From: Diplocarpon mali
Lineage: Eukaryota > Ascomycota > Leotiomycetes > Helotiales > Drepanopezizaceae
Assembly: GCA_024741835.1 (NCBI GenBank)
Contig: JAENRP010000046.1
Location: forward strand, 87,163 to 151,162
Reading direction: 5' to 3'
Length of the DNA stretch: 64,000 nucleotides
Shown: positions 22,991 through 35,165 of the stretch, in pieces
Numbering within the stretch: the stretch's first letter is position 1
How the letters are laid out: the number at the start of each line of letters is the position of its first letter
The notes under the pieces: model-generated
Database searches by the model: none
Told to the model about the DNA's origin: nothing
The model's input: only the letters and a program-made list of their open reading frames with translations
Translations under genes and position numbers: made by a program

Positions 22991-25322
22991 ATGGCCACAG
23001 TCGAGAATAAGCGGGCAAGGACTGTCCAAACTGCTGGCCAACGGTCGAAAAAGCGACAGAAGATTGAGCGTGCGAGAGCTGACGCAACTGCACGGAAAGA
23101 CCCAGTTAAACGCCCAGTAGCACTTGATGCGCTGCCATGGAACGAAGTGCAAATACCTGATATGTATGATGATGCTGAGGGCTTCTTTGGTCTTGAGGAG
23201 ATTGAGGGTGTGGAAGTGGTGCGGGAAGGAAACACTGTCAAATTTGTGGGTGCCTTAGTCTATTGTGAATAAGTGTACTGATTATTCCAGGTTACTGCTG
23301 CAAACCCCATTTTCAACGAGGACGACGTTTTTGAAGGATTCGGAGATGATGTGCAGGAAACCGAAGCGGAGGCCGCAGACTCAGCGCAGCCAGCCAAGGT
23401 AGTAGAGGCAAAGAAGGAGACGCAAAAAGACAGGAAAGAGAAGAAGGCCAAAAGAGACAAGAAAGAGAAAAGGAACAAAACAGAACTGGAGGCCAAAGAT
23501 AAATTAGACCAGCCTAAGGAACCCGAGGCGAACATTTTCAAGCTACTAGAGAACGATGCTGCCGAGGAAGAAACAGATGTTTCGGCCTGGGCAGAATTGG
23601 ACCTGTGTTCTGACACGCTCTCAGCTCTTTCGAGGATGGGATTCGCGAAGCCGACACTGATACAATCCTCCGCCATACCAGAGATTATGGCCGGCCACGA
23701 TGTTGTAGGGAAAGCCTCTACTGGATCCGGAAAGACTTTGGCATTTGGTATACCCATACTTGAGAGCTGGATTGGGGCATATGGAGATTTGGAAGAAGAT
23801 GAGCTGAAAGCAGCAAGGCCCCCAACAGCCTTGATTCTATCTCCTACCCGTGAGTTAGCACACCAGCTGACGGAACATATCACCGCGCTGTGCAAGGGGC
23901 TGTCAAATGCTCCTTACATAGCAGCCGTGACTGGGGGACTGTCTGTACAAAAGCAACAGCGTCAACTGGCAAAAGCAGATGTTGTAATTGGTACTCCGGG
24001 TCGATTATGGGAAGTGATGAGCTCGAGTACAGAATTGACGGCCTCCTTCAAACAGATCAAATTCTTGGTCATCGATGAGGCCGATAGGTTATTGACAGAA
24101 GGTCATTACAAGGAAGCAGAAGATATTATTGGCTCCTTAGACAGACAGCAAGATGCCGACGAAGGCGATGAAAACATTTCTACTAGGCAGACGCTCGTTT
24201 TCTCGGCAACGTTTCACAAGGGCCTTCAGCAAAAGCTTGCCGGAAAAGGGAAGCAAGGCTTGACGGACGATAGCGAGTCCATGGAGTATCTTCTCAAAAA
24301 GCTAAATTTCCGCGAGGACAAGCCAAAGTTTGTGGATGTCAACCCTGTCTCTCAAATGGCAGAGGGACTGAAAGAGGGTATGGTTGAATGCGCCGGAACC
24401 GAGAAGGTACGAGTATTTGTTTATCCAGTCTCGCTTATCAAATTAACAACCACAGGACCTCTACCTCTACTCCCTCCTTCTCTACCACCCAAACCAACGA
24501 ACCCTAATATTCACTAACTCCATACACTCCGTGCGCCGCCTGACACCTCTCCTCCAAAATCTTAACTTGCATGCCCACGCTCTGCACTCCCAGATGGCGC
24601 AAAAGGCCCGCATGCGTTCTATCGAGCGATTTTCCTCCCCAAAGGCCGTCTCATCCATTCTTGTCGCAACCGATGTTGCTGCTCGCGGTCTCGATATTGG
24701 CGGCGTCCAGCTCGTCATCCATTACCATTTGCCTCGTGCTGCAGACATGTACGTGCACCGCTCCGGACGCACGGCTCGCGCCGAAGCATCAGGGACTAGT
24801 ATCCTCATGTGTGCGCCTGAGGAGGTGGTTGCTATGCGACGCCTCGTCGCGAAAGTCCATGCCCAGAATGCGATTGCTGGTGGAGGAAGCAAGTCGAAAT
24901 ACTATATGCGGTCGTTGGACATCGATCGTAAGGTAGTATCTCGTCTAAAACCTCGTGTTACGCTTGCGAAAAAGATCACGGATAGTACCTTGGCGAAAGA
25001 GAAGAAGGGGCATGATGATGAGTGGGTGCGCACTGCAGCCGAGGAGTTGGGCGTCGATTATGATAGTGAAGAGTTCGAGGCGGCGGGAGGGATGAGGAAG
25101 GGGCGTGGAACGGGAAGAAAACTGAAAGAAAGAGAGGCAAGGGGGCTCACGAAATCGCAGGTGGGTGCAATGAGGTCGGAGCTCAAAAATCTACTATCTC
25201 AGCGAGTCAATGCGGGTGTGAGCGAGCGATATTTAACTGCGGGGACTGTAGATGTCAATGGCCTGCTACGAGGCGCGCAGGGAAATTTCTTGGGGCAGGT
25301 TGATGGGATTGGGATGGAATGA
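22991..25322 (+). CDS. MAK5: ATP-dependent DEAD-box RNA helicase Mak5
   Basis: Nucleolar helicase required for 60S ribosomal subunit biogenesis. Three exons, 22991-23245, 23291-24406 and 24456-25322, give 745 aa. The N-terminus has a nuclear Lys/Arg stretch and the Mak5-type LPWNEVQIPDMYDDAEGFFG box; a Lys/Glu-rich linker follows. Helicase motifs in order: Q motif (FAKPTLIQSSAIP, about 195), Walker A ASTGSGKT (about 226), PTREL, GG, TPGR, VIDEADRL (about 344), SAT (about 390), then in lobe 2 RTLIFTNS, HSQMAQKAR, VATDVAARGLDI and HRSGRTAR (about 557). I start at the ATG of MATVENKR; the reading frame upstream of it has no earlier ATG nearby. The C-terminal basic tail with RKGRGTGRKLKEREARGLTKSQ is typical for Mak5. 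Confidence 0.95.
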
Positions 25323-26040
25323 TGCATAGCCATAAAGATTTTTCCAAAAGCACTTGTGCACCCTGTGCTTGTGACATTGAAAGAAAGCCACGATTTCCTT
25401 CTAGGCTGTCCCTTGACTTCCAGAGCCTGCTCATCTCCTATCTAAACAAGAGAGCACTCGTGTTTCTGCCCAGCTCAAGTCGCCACACCACACTCCTTGT
25501 TAAACATAACGCCCGCTCATGCAAACATTCATCGCGCTTGGCGCAAATACCGAACCTTAACCCGATGCTAGATTCCACGAATAGCACACTGTCATCGGAA
25601 TGATAGCAAAAGCGAAGCAAAAGCGCTCCTAACCAGAGTTGAGACATCAGTGGCTGGCCTGTGTTTGGAAAACACCAAAACAAACCAATTATACATAGGC
25701 GGGCGATGCAAAGCAGGCCACTCGCTAGAAACATTCCCGCTCGTTTCTTCTCAGATAGCTGATTCTTACGTCGGGTTCCGATGAATATTTTCTCATCTGG
25801 CTTGTCTTCTCTTGAGTATGAGCTTTCTCCTCTTGTTTCGCCTGTTGGCTTTCAAATCTCGCCGGAGAAGGACATTGAATGAATTAATTTTGCTCCTAAT
25901 ATCCTGAACTGCTTGTTATAAAATATAAAGTGATTAGAGCTGCTTAAACAGATAGGGAGTCAGGTTTTGCTACCACAATATACAAACCGAGAAAGTAGTG
26001 GCAATATTGAGACTCAGGCAGGTTCAAGTGACACCCGTCG
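25323..26040. other. Intergenic, convergent MAK5 / RAD4 3' ends
   Basis: 718 bp between two converging genes. Nothing recognisable; it must hold both polyadenylation regions. Confidence 0.5.
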
Positions 26041-28517
26041 TTACTCTGGGAAAAAACCGCCTCCGCCATCATCAACATACTCGCCAATATGCAGCCCTTC
26101 CTCCTCATCATAATCCACATTTTGCATATCCGAAACCACTTCCTCGTCATCGCCAGCATAGCTGTCAATGCGCTCCTTGATCCTCAGTCCGACCAACATC
26201 CGCTTCCACATTCCCAGCGCAGCGTTTGTCCGCATCGTCTCTTCGGCTTGTGCCCTCTCATCTCGGAACCCCGCGATCACAGCTTCAACAGCTTCGCGGT
26301 ATTCGGTCGCAATGACTGCGCCACGAAGGACGGCTGTACCATGCCGCCCGCGGAACTCGAAGCCCACTAAGGCGTCTGAGCAGTCGATATTCAGGAGGCG
26401 AGCTGCACGCGCTGTTTCGGCGTCTGAAGCTGTCAGTGAGTTGCCAGAATATCGAGATTGAAAACATACCTGCTATATGGCATCCGCCTTTAGGAACCAT
26501 ACTAGGAACGAAGACATCCAAGTTCCCGTATGAGTTCTTGGGTACCCGGCCATTTACAATTGGTGGCGGCTCGTACAACTCTGTCTGCTCTTCTGTGTAG
26601 AGATTTATTCCTGGTCGCTCGTCAACATCGCCTCCCATATCATCGGCGTCATTAGGTCTGCGATTTGCAGGTACGGTTTTCATCGGCTGTTCTCCCATCT
26701 TGACTTCCCTACCGAGTCGGTACCAGGCATCCGAACTCCTCGCAACTTTCACATCACGTCTTCGGTATATGCTTTCGAGCCTCCTACCACCGGGCACGGT
26801 AGGATCCCGTCCCGCGGGTACTTTTCCGCATTCGCGTGTACTGATCAATATCTCGTTACGCTTCAGGTGCCGCTCTAGTGCATAGTACGGGTGATCTTTG
26901 AAGTCCGCAATACTCTTGGGCATTGGCTCTTTAGCTTCCGCTGCTGCTAGCTCGATATCTTCGATTTGATCTGCATCGCTTATCCAACTACGTTCCAATG
27001 CCCGCATTGTACGCCGCCACCACTTGACCCCTTTTGGCGTCGACTCGACCCTGTTCTTCCTCGTCTTCGCATTGTAAGCTTTTGCGTAGCGTCTCGTGAC
27101 ATCGCGGGCATTATGTTCCTCTTCAAATGCAATGACATACGACATGTTGTTTTCTCGATCCGACGCTGGGGGCTCGAAGGCTCGAGGTTTGGCGATCGAT
27201 TCCGTCACCAGAGGGTCAACAGGAAACCATTTCTGATGAGCCTCGTCAAAGACCTCGACCCAAAACACAGGATAATCGGACTCTACTATGGTTCTTGCTT
27301 TCGGTCTCGGTGGAGGGCGTGGAGGAGCTTTAATCTCGGGTACGTTGTATGCGGCTGCATTTGGATGACCCAGACGGCTGCGAGGAGAAAAATATAAGCT
27401 TGCAGCGGGAGTGCCGGAAATCCCAGATGAAGATTCAAGCCCATTCCTATCAGTTGCTCCTTGTATATTTTGACTTTCAGGAAGAGCCTTTTTGGCAGCG
27501 GGGTGGTGGAGCATAGCTGGTCCACCAGCGTTGAAAGAAAGGGGTTGGAGTGAACAGACGAGGCGGGTCTTGACGCTGGCACTGCGTAGAAGAGAGCAGA
27601 ACAATTGAGCTCCAAGGTCCCTCGAGCCTTTCAGGGCTTTTGCTGCTTGAAGAAACCCAGATTTGTCGAATAAGTCGGCATCGTCAGGTTGGAACTACAC
27701 GCAGATCAGCCATGATAAAGCTTTCAAGTTGGCTGAGATTTACATTCTGAATATCTTTCTCGTCGTCTGCCCACAGCGCTCTTCTCAAGCCTCTTGTAGT
27801 AATGCTGTACTTGGTCCTCCACATTATAGCGACCTGATCAAGGCCTCTTTTCAACGAATCCGCTCGGCCAAACTGCGACAGATCGGACTTTGGTCTGAGA
27901 AATTTCAACATCTTCTTGTCAAGGAGCGGTTCGAGAGATTTCTGAACTTCCAAATCATTGCACCACTCGTTTCTACGATCAACATGCGACAAGAGACACA
28001 ACACGTGCATTTTGTGCTTTACCAGTCTGTCGTCTTTGTCGACTTTAGTCACTGGTCTTCTTCTAAAAGCAGTAGGCTTCGCTGTTGGTCTCTTCGTGAT
28101 AGTCAATTCTAAGTCCCCATTCGGCTCATCGTCTTCTTCGGGCTTTGCGTCTAGATTGAAGCCTTGCCAATCATCATCACTTTCTTCAGAATCCTCATCA
28201 GAATCTCTATAAGCTGTTTGCTGGCGCTTGGCGGGTATATTTGCTTCGCTGTCTGATCCTTGCGGTTGCTCAAGCACATCTTCAAACCGCAGCTCCGCAT
28301 CGTCATCATCCGGCTCGGGGATTTTAGCCAAGCTAGCACCAGCAACATCGGGATCTCGTCGCCCAACTCTTCGCCTCTTCTGTGGCCTTTGCGGAATCTC
28401 AGATTGCGTAGGGAGAGCTTCTAATAGCATGTCTTGATAGACATCAGGGACTTCACTAGCCTTTCCTTTTCCTTTCCCTTTCCCCCGACCACGTGCAGCG
28501 CCCTTTTTGCCTGCCAT
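26041..28517 (-). CDS. RAD4: DNA damage recognition protein Rad4/XPC
   Basis: Lesion sensor of global-genome nucleotide excision repair; binds Rad23 and opens damaged DNA for TFIIH. Three exons, 28517-27744, 27694-26470 and 26429-26041, give 795 aa. The start MAGKKGAARGRGKGKGKGK is a basic nuclear N-terminus followed by acidic disorder. The transglutaminase-like domain runs from about residue 165 (HKMHVLCLLSHVDRRNEW) to PVFWVEVFDEAHQKWFPVDP and YVIAFEEEHNARDVTRRY. BHD1 starts near 526 (HPYYALERHLKRNEIL), BHD2 follows, and BHD3 holds YGNLDVFVPSMVPKGGCHI and FEFRGRHGTAVLRGAVIA. Length is within the fungal range (yeast Rad4 is 754). The second intron is only 40 nt. A second repair gene (Fpg) lies 14 kb away, without an evident functional link. 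Confidence 0.95.
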
Positions 28518-29619
28518 GAAAAATGATTTGCTCTACTCATCAAGCTAACCTTGTGAGTATGGTCTGGGAAGTCGCACTACTAGTTTTAATATATGAATCC
28601 CTGGAGATTTTTGACGTATGTAGAGAGTCGTGGAAGATAGGTATTCATTGCTGCTTTGAGCAATCATACATCAGGAGAATGCGTCTTAAGCCAGCTGGGG
28701 ATTCACACTCCAAGATGCTTGAGGCGTGGTTGTCTCGGCCTGATGATCTGTTAGTTGTTCACAGATGTACTTTACACAAAAGAAGACCGACAAAGTGAGG
28801 TTGTTGAATCAAGACGTCCCTATCACAACCGAGAGGCACTTGTCCCTTATCAGACTTAGCATGACATCAGTATGATGTTTTGCGCAGAAGATTGTTAACT
28901 CTTGACACTTTGTGTTGTGAGAATAACATCATTCTACTCTAAAATCTACTTGGTGATGTCAAATAAATTCGTCTTCAGTGTTAGTATAAACAGTATAAAT
29001 AGTGCTTGTTAACATGCCACGTGATGTAGATGATAAATGCCGTCTGTTAACCAATCTGTGTAATGTATTGTCCATGGCACGCAGTGGGCTCAAATAATTT
29101 TCTCAGTCCGCAATCTGCAGTATCTGCTCAACAGCTTCCTCCGTGTATATCTAGCCGTCCTAGACATTTCAACATGCTATGATAGGGAATAGTTTGGAAA
29201 CACGACGTATTATCCGCGTGATATATGTTTACAAAGACTAACACCCTGATCTTTAGTAGCTTAGATAAAATCCACAGATGATTGCGATAGAGTACGTAAG
29301 ACGTATCGAGATCTCTATCCAATCGCTCACAAGAAGTGCTAATGTCTCTTGTCTTCAAGCATGCTGAATACCTCTTAATAAGAGAAAAAACAAGATGAAG
29401 AAAGATAAAAAGAAAATCAAAAAATCCCCCAGCAACTTACTTGACATTCACCGAGTTACAACGAAAAGAAGCAGGAATCAAGTATGGTAGCTACATCAGA
29501 TCATATCTCATGTGAGCTCAGAAATGTAGTTTCCCCACCCTAGCCAAAACCCAGCACAGTCCTATCTTTGTACTGCCCCCAATTCCAAGACATCCCAAAT
29601 CCAGTCCGATCCAGCCAGG
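28518..29619. promoter_or_regulatory. Divergent intergenic region RAD4 / methyltransferase
   Basis: 1.1 kb between divergent genes holding both promoters. A short plus-strand frame (28523-28798) has no recognisable features. AT-rich, no repeats. Confidence 0.45.
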
Positions 29620-30604
29620 ATGTCGTCGGAAAAAGAGCTCGAGGAGCTCTCACGTCCCGAATGTGAGTTCAAGCGACTACGGCCTTTACAGGCAACACTT
29701 GGATTGTGTTTGGCAGCCTCGATTGTCAAAACATAGAAGACATAGAAGACATGCTGATACTGAGATAGATTGGGACGCCCGTTACGCAGCCAAGAGCGCT
29801 GGCGCTGGGGGAAAGGATATGAAGTCGTTCGAGTGGTTCAGGGATTTCAGGAAGCTTAAGAGGTTCTTTGAGGAATGGTTACCAGCTCCTGGTGGTGCAG
29901 AGGTGTTGCTGCATCTGGGGTGCGGCAATAGTGTTGGTTTTTTTTTCTTTTCATTTTCTTCTGTTCTTCTTTCTTCGCTGTTTACTAATTAATCTCCGAT
30001 CTTACCTCCTCGTCAATCCGCACATCTGTCACATTCCGTATGAGCTCAGCTGACGAGATCTAGACATTGACTTCTGATCTCTACCACGAGGGCTACAAGC
30101 ACCAAATTTGCGTAGATTTCTCGCAGGTCGTGATTAACGCCATGATGACCAAGTACGCTGAGCTCAATCAGAGATGGGCCGTCATGGATGTTCGCAAGCT
30201 AGAGCTTGAAGACAGCAGCATAGATCTGGCTATCGACAAGGGGACGCTGGACGCATTTCTTCATGGCAGTTTGTGGAGTCCACCAGACGATGTGATCAGC
30301 AATGTCGGAGCTTATGTTGACGAGGTGAGGTCCTCATCCTTGTTTTGGAACTTCAGACCGCAGGTTTGGTGGGAGAGTAAAGCGATGGAAAGAGACGGCA
30401 GAGCTGATGATTATGGCCTAGGTCGCGAGAGTACTAAAACCGGAGGGAAAATGGTTGTATATAACTTACAGACAGCCTCATTTTATGAAGCCTTTACTAG
30501 AGAGGGAAGGGGAGTGGAGTCTGGAGGTTCAAGTGTTGGAGGATCCAGATGGAGCTGGAGGATTCGAGTACTTTGGCTTTATCATGACGAAGAACATATC
30601 ATAA
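29620..30604 (+). CDS. METTL13/EEF1AKMT4-type SAM-dependent methyltransferase
   Basis: Small class I methyltransferase of the METTL13 N-terminal/EEF1AKMT4 type, whose characterised members methylate lysines (for example on eEF1A). Four exons, 29620-29662, 29769-29932, 30064-30324 and 30422-30604, give 216 aa. Motifs: EYWDARY near the N-terminus, motif I LLHLGCGNSTLT, motif II ICVDFSQVVINAM, WAVMDVRKLELEDSSIDLAIDKGTLDAF (motifs post-II/III, legible across positions 30176-30264), and the C-terminal strand pair around VARVLKPEGKWLYITY and FEYFGFIMTKN. The last exon uses a different frame from the long open frame that runs to 30687; splicing at 30421/30422 restores the conserved C-terminus exactly. 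Target protein unknown. It converges with the gene at 30724-31760, with 119 bp between stops. Confidence 0.85.
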
Positions 30605-30723
30605 ACAATATCGTATTTGATATAATTGATCACGTACCAGTAACAGCTCGAGCACACAGGATAAATGGAAAGGTAGGGCACGATTAGGCTTTGGAGTCTA
30701 CACATACGTACTTCTAGAGGCAC

Positions 30724-31760
30724 TCAACCCTTTACACCAATAACCCACGTCATATATCCTGTTGGAAATGTATGCTGTGCCTGTCCGCTCTTAACTGTCC
30801 AGCCGTCACACGAAGCTCCGCACTCCTTCATCAGAGCTTGCACCTCATCAGCACTCCTCGTGCGCAAAGAAGAGACATAGCCATCGAAGACGAGAACAAA
30901 TGGTATAATTGGTATGATGTATGTGAAAAACAGATGGCCAGGAGATCTCCAAAAGTAGAATGGAGTAATGCCGAACATTAAAAGGCCCATAGCGATCATA
31001 GTAACCAGCGAGGAAACGGTTCTCTCTTGAAGTTCGAATATACTGGGGAAATTTTAGTTTTGCTTTGCCCAAATGTACGACAAATTACGCACCCAAAACC
31101 ATCAGCTGTCTCTAATGTGTTCCTCAAGATAGCCATTGCGAGCTTGTCCTCGAAGTGGTGGAAGGCCAGATTATACAATCTGAATATCTTCCTGCCATCC
31201 GCTCCATTGAGGCTCAAAGGAGCATTGGCAGCATCAACCGGGTCGGAGACAAAGGTCAAGTTCTCGCTGCACTTCGAAGCATCCGTCCAATCTGGTATAT
31301 GAGGGTGTAAATCCGTCAAAATGAACTGCACACCTCTATTCTCGGGTGTCGATATCTTCTGGGACCGCGATGTAAGTTTCGTCTCGGAATCATTGGTCGA
31401 AGCTTTATGGGGAGAAAGAGGTGTTCGAGAGTACAATTGAGTATTCAAGTTCTTTTCGATGAAGGGCGTGGGACCTCCAGCGCCGGCGCAGAAGTCGACA
31501 TACGTATAGCGAGTGACATCCTCGCCGAGTGTTCGATGAAGAGTGCTGGCTACCAGCTGAGCTGGCGAAGCTTTCTGCAGTATCGGGACTCGAAAAGTCC
31601 AGCAGAGAGTGAGGCAGGATTGCACCTTTTCCCGGAGATATTGAGGGAACCTGATTTGTTAAGGTTAGCAGAGGCCTGAATGAGGAATTGAGTGTGTTTT
31701 TGAGTACCAGACTTGATCGTTGATTTCATAGAAGTGTACCCGGGGACAAATTAAAACCAT
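30724..31760 (-). CDS. SAM-methyltransferase-like protein with C-terminal membrane segment
   Basis: Three exons, 31760-31708, 31650-31093 and 31042-30724, give 309 aa. The N-terminus MVLICPRVHFYEINDQVWFP is reached through a 57-nt intron. A Rossmann methyltransferase signature is visible: YVDFCAGAGGPTPFIEK (motif I), FILTDLHPHIPDW (motif II), then RLYNLAFHHFEDKLA and the FGIFELQERTVSSL block. Two adjacent hydrophobic stretches (MIAMGLLMFGITPFYF and LFFTYIIPIIPFVLVF) predict membrane anchoring near the C-terminus. I recall this as a widespread uncharacterised fungal family; no reaction is known to me. Its start codon is 155 bp from that of the P450 on the other strand, so the two share a promoter. 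Confidence 0.75.
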
Positions 31761-31915
31761 TTTATCTACAGGGAGAGTTCAATTGAGTGCCCTGAGAGAG
31801 GGAGGGGATTCTTATCGAGTATTATCGACACTGCTGAGCCCTAAACGAGGCTAGTGCCAAGACAGACAACATCAATTCCAATGAAACCTCCTATCCTTCT
31901 TCTATACTTCGTGAA
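31761..31915. promoter_or_regulatory. Bidirectional promoter: methyltransferase-like gene / P450
   Basis: 155 bp between divergent start codons. This is the tightest divergent pair in the window and suggests co-expression of the P450 and the methyltransferase-like protein. Confidence 0.6.
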
Positions 31916-33793
31916 ATGCACGCCTCAACAGTTTCTTTACTGACGGCATTAATCTCGTACGTTTTGTATCTTCAATTTCGAAGTCCGGCGATAAAGCGAA
32001 ATGGACAGGCCTTAAGGTAAGCCTTCGAACTTCTCGTTGCAATATCATTGCAAAATCCAGCTGTCTCTGCTATGGATCATTTTGATAATCATTTGACCCA
32101 AACGAGGTGAAGCCAAAAATTGTTTTACGGAGTATATTGTCGCATTGGAGTTTTGAATCATGTGCTTACGAAGAATCCAAGAGCTTGCTGACCAACACGT
32201 GAAGACGTCCTCCTAACACTTTACCTCTCGTAGGAAATGGTATATTGTTCTTGCAGGCGCGCCATAAGCTATTCTCATGGTTTGTAAAGTGTGAACGGCA
32301 ATTCGGATTCGAAACATTTCAAATATCTGTTCCGTCCTTGCCACCTGGCGTAGTAATCAACGACCCGAAGAATCTTGAGTTTGTTTTCAAACACGAAGGG
32401 ATATTCGCCAAAGGGCAGTTCTTCAAAAAACGGTCATGGGATCTTTTTGGTGCCTGGAATCACCATCTTTCTTGCACACGCGCTTACGACGAGCAGGAAA
32501 CGGCATTATAAATGCAGATGGAGAGCTTTGGAGAGTTCAGCGAAAGGTTGGTCTTCATTTTCTCAATAATCCCAATCTGAAGGCCTTGACGGATGTGGTT
32601 CTTCCAGTTTACCTCAAAGAAACTGTAAAAACACTCCATGCCGTTAAGAAGGGGCACATGATCGATCTGCAGGAAGTCTTTCATGAGTTGACTACACAAC
32701 TTATGGGCAGAATGGCGTACGATGTAGGATATCCCCCCCGGTTTCCAGCCATTAACATTATGCGATTACGTGCGGCTGAACATTATTTAGATGGACATTC
32801 ATGATTCGGACCCCTTTTCGAAGGCATTTGACTATGCCTCAGGTGCCACAGGTGAGAGATTTCAAAACCCGCTGTATCAGATTACAGAGATTCTACTGGG
32901 CGCAAAGTTCAGGTCATCGGTTAGAAAAGTTAAAGCATTTGGGTCTCAAATCGTTGCCAATGCTATCCAGTCCAGAAAGCGCAAAGCAAATGGGGGTCAG
33001 AAGGATTCCACTATTGCTCCAATGTCTGGAAGTTTGATAAATTCACTGCTGAATTCTATCGATGACGAGGACATGGTCGCAGATGCTGCCCTAAACTATC
33101 TTTCTGCGGGTAAGCCTGACTTGGAAAACGGTATTCGATGACTAACTCTTTGTAGGTCGAGATACTACCGCACAAGCACTGACATGGACTTTTTATCTGC
33201 TTCTGCGCAATCCTGCCAAAGCCGAAGCAATCAGACGGGAAGTCATGCAGGTGATAAAGCAGGGTGCTTCAAAAATGCCAGACACGCCCAGCTGCAGCAC
33301 TCAGGACTTCAACACGGCAGATTTTCAACCATTCGCACTCCCATATGTCACAGCCGTGTTTTATGAAGCATTGAGATTGTATCCCCCGGTACCTTTCGAA
33401 CTCAAACAGTGTGAAGCAGCCACTACTCTTCCAGATGGCACGTTCTTACCCAAATCTTCTATCCTGCTGTGGTGCACCTGGGCGATGAACAGATCAAAAT
33501 TGATCTGGGGCAAAGATGCCGAAGATTTCAAGCCAGAAAGGTGGCTGGTTGACGGGGCTTTGATCTCGAAGACTGCGTTTGAATACCCTGTGTTCAATGG
33601 CGGTCCGCGGACATGCTTGGGGAAGTCAATGGCACTAGCAGTTGCAGTGCAAGTCATTGCTACACTGCAAATCGAGTTCAACATTGAGCTTACCGAAAAC
33701 AAGGAGAGGATTAGCAAGAGTAGCCTCACACTTCCCATGGAAGCTGGCCTCCCCTGTTTTATCAACGTTCGACCCCGCGATGGCTCGGGGTAA
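31916..33793 (+). CDS. Cytochrome P450 monooxygenase, CYP52-clan type
   Basis: Heme-thiolate monooxygenase, ER-anchored. Five exons, 31916-32016, 32205-32449, 32497-32723, 32791-33109 and 33156-33793, give 509 aa. N-terminal signal anchor STVSLLTALISYVLYL, then the Pro-rich hinge RRPPNTLPLVGNG, which only appears when exon 2 is started at 32205. C helix GELWRVQRKVG, I helix SAGRDTTAQALTW with the acid/alcohol pair, K helix EALRLYPPVP (ExxR), PERW, and heme loop FNGGPRTCLGKSMA with the Cys ligand near residue 451. The NGIINADGELWR motif and overall pattern resemble CYP52/CYP539-like fungal P450s, many of which hydroxylate fatty acids or alkanes; substrate here is unknown. No biosynthetic backbone gene is nearby. 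Confidence 0.92.
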
Positions 33794-34786
33794 TACTCAC
33801 TTGACATACAAAGTTCTGGCCAGTCAACAGAACGAGTGTTTGCCACTGAGGTCTGAATCTGGTTACTAATCTCAGAAATGAAGCCTTTTGCCTTCATAGG
33901 AACATAAATCCAGCTCTTCGTAGGGCGCAATGTTATTGATTAGGTAGATTGTCAACGCCAAGGGTTATAAGCGTATTCATAGGAACAACAAATCGAGACT
34001 TGTCCAACCGCTGTAATCGAAGGATCAATCATTGCATGTCTTACAGACTGGTTCGTAAGGCTGAGCTGTTTACTCATCTGAAACAATCAGTTGGCTTTGC
34101 TATCTCGAAGTTTCTCGGGGCCTTGTAGCAAGAACTTCACAATAAGGATCACCTATGAAGTAGAGGCTGCATGACTTGGCAGTATACCCAACTGCTTCTC
34201 AGCACTAAGTGTATGATTTCATATGTAATAACGCATGGTGAGACCTTTCTGGCCGAACATGAAGCGCTGTAGTACCCCTACCAAAACAACAGTCCCATCT
34301 TCGTCCACACCACCCAGTCTCGAGACCTCCCATACCCAGATCAGATAGAGTTGCCGACATCTCAAACCTCGCCGCCGCCGATGATCTCGAAATCCTCTTC
34401 CGTGAAGCAAGACCTACAACTGTCCCAGCGAGCTGTTTATTTCTGCTAGCGTTTGCGCGAGAAACATATTATGGAGGAGAGGACAATTGTTTCCTGCCGA
34501 GACCAATAGCAGTCTGTGCTTGGCATCTGTTGCCTAGCATCCATACCCACATCCATTTCTTCTTCCTCCACCCCTTGCGCGGATTGTGTTTATCAAGTGG
34601 AGCATTGTCCAAGCTGCAGACCAAAATACTGCAAAGCCGGGTTCGACAACACCGTTATACGCAGCCTGGCTTGTCACAGAGTCACTTCCCGAGTGCTCGA
34701 TGTCTCCATCTCCCGTTCTAAATCCCTAGGCAAAGACCCTGCCGGAGATCTTGAACACGAAGCTGAAGCATCTTGAAGAGAGCAAC
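33794..34786. other. Intergenic
   Basis: About 1 kb without a gene I can support. Short frames at 34516-34776 have mixed composition with a few Cys but no start context, intron signals or family match. Confidence 0.4.
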
Positions 34787-35165
34787 ATGTTTCACTCCTC
34801 GCTGCTCCCTCTCACCTCTTTCTCGCAAGCACGCGCGCACCAGCTACCTAGCTACTACAAGCTACCACAAGCTAGGATCCCCTTCCTCTCTCGCACAGTC
34901 GGGTTCCAGACGACGGCCTTCTCTGGTAATGGTCGTTCTTCATCGACTTTGAGACGCGGTAGGAGTTTTCCGACCACTCACCCCCCGACTCTCCACCCAA
35001 CGAGCTATAGTTTAAAAACCCGCGATCCATAGGAAACTCTTAACCTACGCTGGAGGCTTGAAGAAGATCGGCGACGTCCCGTTCGAGGAGCTGAGAGCCA
35101 AAGGGGAGGGGTACATGCTGAAGATAGATGAGGCTGGGTGGGAGGATAGTGAGATTGGTGAATGA
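34787..35165 (+). CDS. Possible small two-exon gene with mitochondrial-type N-terminus
   Basis: Exon 1 from ATG 34787 (MFHSSLLPLTSFSQARAHQL...) is rich in Arg, Ser and hydrophobics and lacks acids up to RTVGFQTTAFS, resembling a mitochondrial presequence. A donor at 34926 (or an alternative at 34959) joined to the acceptor at 35055 puts both parts in one frame, ending GLKKIGDVPFEELRAKGEGY and then a short acidic tail before TGA at 35163-35165. The first choice gives 82 aa. The C-terminal segment looks like real protein. I do not recognise the family; the donor choice is unresolved and the call could be wrong. Confidence 0.35.

Noticed and set aside
30064..30687. Single long frame suggesting the methyltransferase C-terminus runs to 30687
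   Set aside because: That frame loses the conserved C-terminal strands; splicing 30325-30421 restores them and ends at 30604. The apparent frameshift at 30470 is also explained by this.
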